From: Pseudomonadota bacterium
GTDB lineage: Bacteria; Pseudomonadota; Gammaproteobacteria; Steroidobacterales; Steroidobacteraceae
Direction of reading: 5' to 3'
DNA: 64,000 bases
NCBI GenBank assembly: GCA_037200975.1
Contig: JBBCGI010000001.1
Coordinates: 1,674,001-1,738,000 of the forward strand
Shown: piece after piece, positions 59,607 through 64,000 of the stretch
How positions within the stretch are numbered: position 1 is the first letter of the stretch
Layout: every line of letters begins with the position of its first letter
Program-made: the position numbers and the translations under genes
Notes under the pieces: model-generated
The model's input: the letters and a program-made list of their open reading frames with translations, nothing else
Database searches by the model: none
What the model was told of the DNA's origin: nothing

Positions 59607-62213
59607 CTAGTTGCCCAGACATTCCGCGAGACATTGGCGCAATTCGCCCATTTTGGGCGGCTTGCTCAACACGGCCGAGACCTCTTCCGGAACTTCGCCC
59701 GTTGCTATCAACCGCTGCCCCCAGCCGGTCAGCATGATGATGCCCGTCTTCGGCGCCGCCGCCTTGATGGCCGACGCCACCGCCCGGCCGTCGACATGAG
59801 GCATGCCGAGATCGGTGATCACCACCGGGAACGGCGTGCCGGCATGCAGCGCGTCCATGAATGCGTCGATGCCGACCTTGCCGCCGTTGGCGGTCTGCAC
59901 CTGGTGGCCTTCGTTGACCAGCGCCTCGCGCAGCGAGCTCAGCAGCAGCGGGTCGTCGTCGATCAGCAGGATCTTGGTGTGACTCGGAACCTTGCGGATG
60001 CGGATGCTGGCGGTCGATTGCGGCGCCGGCGAGCTCAGCGGGAAAACCAGCCGGAAGATCGTGCCGGCGCCGGGCGAGCTCACGATTTCGATGTCGATGC
60101 CGTGACGCTGGGTGATGCCGTAGACCATCGCCAGCCCCATGCCGGAGCCGCGTTCACCCTTGGTCGTGAAGAACGGCTCGAGGCAGCGGCGGCGCGTGGC
60201 CTCGTCCATTCCGACGCCGGTGTCGACGACGTCGATGAACACCCGGCGCCTCACGCCCTTGCCGGATTCGAGCCGGTGACGCGTGCGCAACGTGAGCGTG
60301 CCGCCCTCGGGCATCGCGTCGGTCGCATTCAGCACGAGGTTCACCAGCGCTTCGCGCAATTCGCTTTCGATGCCCATCACCACCGGGTTTTCATCGCCGT
60401 CGTCGATCGCCGTTTCGATGAGGGCGCCGCGCTGCTGCGCCATGTCGCTCCAGCGCGCGCGCGTGAGGTCGAGCACCTGCGTCAGCACTTCCTTGACGTT
60501 CACCTCGCTCAATTCGAGCTGCGTTTCGCGCTGCCGGTAGAACTCGCCCATGCGCGCCACGGTGTGCGCGACATCGCCGGTGGCGCGCTGGATGATCTCG
60601 AGCTGCTTGCGCGCCCGCTCGCTGAAGCCGGTTTCGTGGGTCAGGATCGATTCGACGTACAACACCACCGGTGAGATGGCGTTGTTGATGTCGTGCGCGA
60701 TGCCGCTCGCCATCTGGCCGAGCGCGCGCAGCCGTTCCTGTTGCATGACCGCGCTCTGCGAGAGCTGCAGGTCGTCGTAGGCCTGCTTCAGTGCCTGGTG
60801 GAGCTGCGCATGATTCGCGGCCAGCGACACGTGGTCGCAGAGCTGGCGCAGGAACTCGCACTCGGCGCTGCTGAATGCGTTCGGCGCGCGCCGCGCGGCG
60901 ATCAGCACGCCGAACACGCCGCTGCGCTGCTCCACCATCAGCGGGACGGCCACGAACGATCGCAGCCCCGCGCGCGCCAGCCGCTGTGGAAACGGGAATT
61001 CGACCTCGGTGATGTCGGGCTCGTACACCTGCTGTCCCGACACGCAGCGCGACAGCCCGTTCTCGTCGATCTCGATGCGCGAACGCTCGGTCATGGCGAG
61101 ATCGAGCGCCAGCGCGGCGCTGCCCGCACCGACGCGGCTCACCGTGAGTATCCCGGCGCGATGGTCGTAGTCGCACAGCGTCGCGAAATCGACCGGCAGA
61201 TGTTCTTCCACGCTGCGCACCACCACCTGGAAGATGCTGGCGAGATCCTGCCGCTCGGCGATCGCGCGCGTGATGCGTTCCAGCAGCTCGAGGCGCTCGA
61301 GCTGCATGAGCGCGCGCCGCTCGGCCTGCTGGCGCACCTCGGCCTCGCGGCGCAGATCCGCGTTCACCACCTCGATCTCGCGGGTGCGGTCCCGCACCCG
61401 AGTCTCGAGCTCCACGTTGCTGCGCACCAGTTCGCGTTCCGCGCGCATGCGCCGCGCGGTGTCGACGGCGCCCATCCGCGCCAGGCTCAGCAGCAGATAG
61501 AGCCCGCCGCCGAACACGCCGAAGTGGGCGGTCATCGCGAACTTGCTGGTGGCTTCTTCGGAATACAACATGAGCGCGTTGGCCAGGGCGAGCAGCAGCG
61601 CATAAAACGCCAGCGTGTGCGCGATGCGGTCGCCGTGCCGGCGCCGCCAGAAAAACGCACCGGCCAGCAGCCACAACACCGGCACCAGCACCAGTGTGGG
61701 ACGGATGATGCCGAACCACCCTGGCGAGGAATACCGCGGCAGCAGCTGGAACAACGCGAACAGCATCGCGCCGGCCGACAACACGCACAACGCGAAACCC
61801 ACCTGCGAGACGCGCGGGTTACGCGCGCTCCACACCGCGGCGCCGAGGCCCAACGGCAGTAGATAGGAGGGCGGCGCCCAGGTACCCGTGCGGAACTGCC
61901 GCAGGACCTCGTTGAGCGGCTCGGAAGCGGACGACGGCTCGAGCGCCGCCAGCACGTGCAGCACTTCGAGAATGCCTACCGCCGCGAACACGATGCCGTT
62001 GAAGCGCTGCTGCGCCTCGCCCGTCCGCCAGCCCAGGTCCCAGAACAGCAGCGACAACAGGATCGCCAGCAGCGCGATACCGGTGTTGAGAATGGTGTGA
62101 AGAGTGGGAAAGGCGCTGACCGGCGCGGAAAACACGGCAATGCCCGCCACCAGGCAGACTCCAAGTGCAACCAAGAAATCCTTTCCGGGCTTCAGCTCTC
62201 GATGAACGTCCAC
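59607..62213 (-). CDS. Membrane-bound hybrid histidine kinase/response regulator
   Basis: An 868-residue protein. Six to seven hydrophobic spans (about 12-250) form an unnamed MASE-like sensor. A coiled linker (VRDRTREIEVVNADLRRE), a GAF domain (about 320-470), HisKA with GIAHDINNAISP, HATPase with LVNLVLNATDAMPEGG and GMGLAMVYGITQ, and a C-terminal receiver (about 745-865, ITDLGMPHVDGRAV with phospho-Asp) follow. The receiver has no output domain, so a separate regulator must act. It starts 112 bp from the divergent nhaA gene. Confidence 0.93.
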   Translation of the reverse strand: MDVHRELKPGKDFLVALGVCLVAGIAVFSAPVSAFPTLHTILNTGIALLAILLSLLFWDLGWRTGEAQQRFNGIVFAAVGILEVLHVLAALEPSSASEPLNEVLRQFRTGTWAPPSYLLPLGLGAAVWSARNPRVSQVGFALCVLSAGAMLFALFQLLPRYSSPGWFGIIRPTLVLVPVLWLLAGAFFWRRRHGDRIAHTLAFYALLLALANALMLYSEEATSKFAMTAHFGVFGGGLYLLLSLARMGAVDTARRMRAERELVRSNVELETRVRDRTREIEVVNADLRREAEVRQQAERRALMQLERLELLERITRAIAERQDLASIFQVVVRSVEEHLPVDFATLCDYDHRAGILTVSRVGAGSAALALDLAMTERSRIEIDENGLSRCVSGQQVYEPDITEVEFPFPQRLARAGLRSFVAVPLMVEQRSGVFGVLIAARRAPNAFSSAECEFLRQLCDHVSLAANHAQLHQALKQAYDDLQLSQSAVMQQERLRALGQMASGIAHDINNAISPVVLYVESILTHETGFSERARKQLEIIQRATGDVAHTVARMGEFYRQRETQLELSEVNVKEVLTQVLDLTRARWSDMAQQRGALIETAIDDGDENPVVMGIESELREALVNLVLNATDAMPEGGTLTLRTRHRLESGKGVRRRVFIDVVDTGVGMDEATRRRCLEPFFTTKGERGSGMGLAMVYGITQRHGIDIEIVSSPGAGTIFRLVFPLSSPAPQSTASIRIRKVPSHTKILLIDDDPLLLSSLREALVNEGHQVQTANGGKVGIDAFMDALHAGTPFPVVITDLGMPHVDGRAVASAIKAAAPKTGIIMLTGWGQRLIATGEVPEEVSAVLSKPPKMGELRQCLAECLGN

Positions 62214-62325
62214 TAGTCACTCCCTGTTGCGGACGAGACTACTCCCTGAAATCAATACTAAAGAAGATTGCGCGCGAACGCCCGGCAGTTGATCCTAAGA
62301 GGCCCACGTTCTTTTCCCGGAAATC

Positions 62326-64000
62326 ATGAACAATCGCCTCGACCGGCCCGTCGATGCCTCGCGCGATCACGTGTTAGGACCGCCGCGCGCGGAAATCACG
62401 CTGGTCGAATACGGCAGCTACGACTGCCCGCATTGCCGCGCGGCCAATGAACGTATCAGCGAAGTGCGCAATCAGCTAGGCGACCGCGTGCGTTATGTAT
62501 TCCGGCACCGGCCGATCACTGGTAGCGATATCGCGCGGCGCGCGGCGGAGCTCATCGAGCAGGCGCAGACGGCGGACGAATTCTGGAGCGCGCACGTCGC
62601 GTTGATGACCCGCTCGCGCACCTTGACCGAGGAAGACCTGGTCGCCGTCGCCGCGGATCTGCGCCTGGAAGAACGCGGCACGAGCGATGTGGATTTCGTC
62701 GAACGCGAGGCGAAGGCGCGTGTCGAATCGGACATCGCCAGTTCGCACGCCAGCGGCGTGCGATTCACGCCGACCTTCTTCATCAACAGCCGCCGCTACG
62801 ATGGTCCGTGGGACGAAGCCTCGTTCACGGATGCCATGCTGGGTTCTCTCGGCCACCGCGTGCGCACGGCCGCGTTGGGTTTCGCAAGCTGGGCGCCGTC
62901 CACCGGCGTGATCCTGCTGCTGGCATCTCTGTTAGCCGTCTTCATCACCAATTCTTCCTTCGGCGCGGCGTTCGCGGCCTTCTGGCACACCAACCTGGGC
63001 CTGAGCCTGGGTGATGCCGATTTCCGCATGTCGCTCACGCACTGGGTGAACGATGCGTTGCTGACGGTATTTTTCCTGGTGGTGGGTCTCGAGATAAAAC
63101 GCGAATTTACGGTCGGGCACCTGGCTTCGCGGCGCAGCGCCGCCCTGCCCATCGCCGCAGCGGTGGGCGGCATGGTCGTTCCCGCTCTTATATATGCGGC
63201 GCTGGTGCCGGCCGGAAGCTGGCAGAACGGCTGGGGCGTGCCGATGGCCACGGATACGGCGTTCGCGGTGGCGTTGATCGCCATCATGGGCGCGCGCGTG
63301 CCGGTGGAGCTGCGCATTTTCCTGACCGCGGCGGCTATTGTCGACGACATCGGGGCCATCATCGTGGTGGCCATTTTCTATTCCGACGCGCTGAACGTCG
63401 TCGCGTTGCTGGGAGCGCTGGCGGCAGTGGGCTTCCTGGCGCTGCTCAACCGCTCGGCGGTGTATCGCGTCACACCGTACGTTCTGACCGGCGTGGTGTT
63501 GTGGGCCTGCGTCCATGCGGGCGGGCTGCACGCCACGCTCGCCGGTGTGCTGCTGGCGGCGTTCATCCCCACCCGCCCGCCACCTAACTACCTGGCGTTG
63601 AGCGCCCAGGCGGACGCCATCCTGTCGGCCGAAGCGGCGCGCGGCGGCGAGCAGTTCCGCGTCGGGCCGTCGGCGCCCGCGCTCGCGCAGCTCGACGCCG
63701 TCCACGACCGGCTCGAGTCGCCGGCCGACCGCCTGTTGCGCAATGTCGCCCCGCGTTCGAGTTATCTCGTGCTGCCGGTGTTCGCGTTGGCGAACGCCGG
63801 GGTCGTGATCGCCGCGGAAGTGCTCGGCGGCCATGGCATGTTGATGGCGGCGATCGTCTGCGGCCTCACGATCGGCAAACCCGCCGGATTCATCCTGGCC
63901 TCGTGGCTGGCGGTGAAATTCGGCGTGGCCGAGAAGCCGGCCGCCTACTCGTGGCGGCACCTGGCCGGCGCGGGCGCGCTGGCGGGCATCGGCTTCACGA
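62326..64000 (+). CDS. nhaA: Thioredoxin/DsbA-like domain fused to NhaA Na+/H+ antiporter, partial (3' end outside window)
   Basis: 558 codons are visible and the frame is still open at the window end. Residues 20-180 form a thioredoxin-fold DsbA-like domain with CPHC (34-37) and a cis-Pro region [15 protein letters not shown]. The NhaA antiporter follows from about residue 190, with [27 protein letters not shown] (the Asp163/164-region equivalent), [15 protein letters not shown] and [11 protein letters not shown]. Such Trx-NhaA fusions occur in several bacteria. Na+ efflux coupled to a redox domain is inferred. No signal peptide precedes the Trx domain, so it is probably cytoplasmic. Confidence 0.93.
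   Translation, partial: MNNRLDRPVDASRDHVLGPPRAEITLVEYGSYDCPHCRAANERISEVRNQLGDRVRYVFRHRPITGSDIARRAAELIEQAQTADEFWSAHVALMTRSRTLTEEDLVAVAADLRLEERGTSDVDFVEREAKARVESDIASSHASGVRFTPTFFINSRRYDGPWDEASFTDAMLGSLGHRVRTAALGFASWAPSTGVILLLASLLAVFITNSSFGAAFAAFWHTNLGLSLGDADFRMSLTHWVNDALLTVFFLVVGLEIKREFTVGHLASRRSAALPIAAAVGGMVVPALIYAALVPAGSWQNGWGVPMATDTAFAVALIAIMGARVPVELRIFLTAAAIVDDIGAIIVVAIFYSDALNVVALLGALAAVGFLALLNRSAVYRVTPYVLTGVVLWACVHAGGLHATLAGVLLAAFIPTRPPPNYLALSAQADAILSAEAARGGEQFRVGPSAPALAQLDAVHDRLESPADRLLRNVAPRSSYLVLPVFALANAGVVIAAEVLGGHGMLMAAIVCGLTIGKPAGFILASWLAVKFGVAEKPAAYSWRHLAGAGALAGIGFT

Noticed and set aside
933-63588. Enrichment of the shorter word GTTAGG alone
   Set aside because: About 22 copies were counted, close to a simple base-composition expectation. 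Only the longer TTGTTAGG stands out.

Overview
The window is 64 kb of GC-rich bacterial chromosome, about 65% GC by eye. It is densely coded, with short intergenic gaps and frequent 4-bp ATGA overlaps. Gene content points to Gammaproteobacteria: an rpsU-yqeY-dnaG-rpoD macromolecular-synthesis operon divergent from tsaD-folB-folK, a long Cca protein, Lhr, HxlR and GST pairs, and a BtuB-like TonB receptor. Protein style and accessory content suggest the Steroidobacteraceae/Nevskiales/Xanthomonadales side of the class. That placement is an inference, because there is no 16S rRNA in the window. I found no tRNA, rRNA, CRISPR array, prophage or intact insertion sequence.

Layout. 0-9.8 kb: DegQ-type periplasmic protease, an FAD oxidoreductase, two zincin-like proteins, cca, a large secreted alpha/beta hydrolase and uppP. 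9.8-14 kb: a first palindromic repeat, a small HTH protein, a LytS/LytR-type two-component pair, a P460-like cytochrome and a MidA-type methyltransferase. 14-22.2 kb: folM facing folK-folB-tsaD, then rpsU-yqeY-small membrane protein-dnaG-rpoD, closed by a rho-independent terminator. 22.2-33.7 kb: accessory region with a nucleotidyltransferase pair resembling a toxin-antitoxin module, an MddA-like methyltransferase, a glycine-rich RRM protein, an SGNH hydrolase, an aminotransferase, an SDR, a cytosine-deaminase-like enzyme, several small unknown genes and a BTAD/TPR regulator. 33.7-48.2 kb: a very large Lhr helicase, MgtC, several hypothetical exported proteins, an XRE regulator divergent from an FAD dehydrogenase, an ion transporter and an oligopeptidase B-like lipoprotein. 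48.2-64 kb: HxlR/GST, a DUF1080-cytochrome c-propeller protein divergent from a TonB receptor, a sugar-catabolism operon (MFS, Gfo/Idh, two TIM-barrel isomerase-like proteins), a hybrid histidine kinase and the start of a thioredoxin-NhaA fusion.

The most unusual material is the repeats. Family A (9780-9909, 25115-25248, 48161-48314, with a relic at 54766-54795) consists of nested, nearly perfect inverted repeats with arms up to 60 bp, placed directly against stop codons. Family B (14770-14873 and 37404-37512) shares a CTAAG...CTTAG palindrome. One copy fills the gap between folM and folK. The other lies inside lhr, where its 105-bp core adds 35 codons in frame without a stop. Both families resemble REP-type palindromes mobilised by RAYT transposases, but no such transposase gene lies in this window.

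Functional links. The 49.6-59.5 kb block reads as uptake and oxidation of a sugar or glycoside, with an outer-membrane receptor, a periplasmic cytochrome-linked enzyme, a Tat-exported TIM barrel, a cytoplasmic isomerase and dehydrogenase, and an MFS permease. The 14-16.8 kb block supplies folate enzymes next to tRNA modification. Several divergent gene pairs start within 5-21 bp of each other, which suggests overlapping or leaderless promoters.
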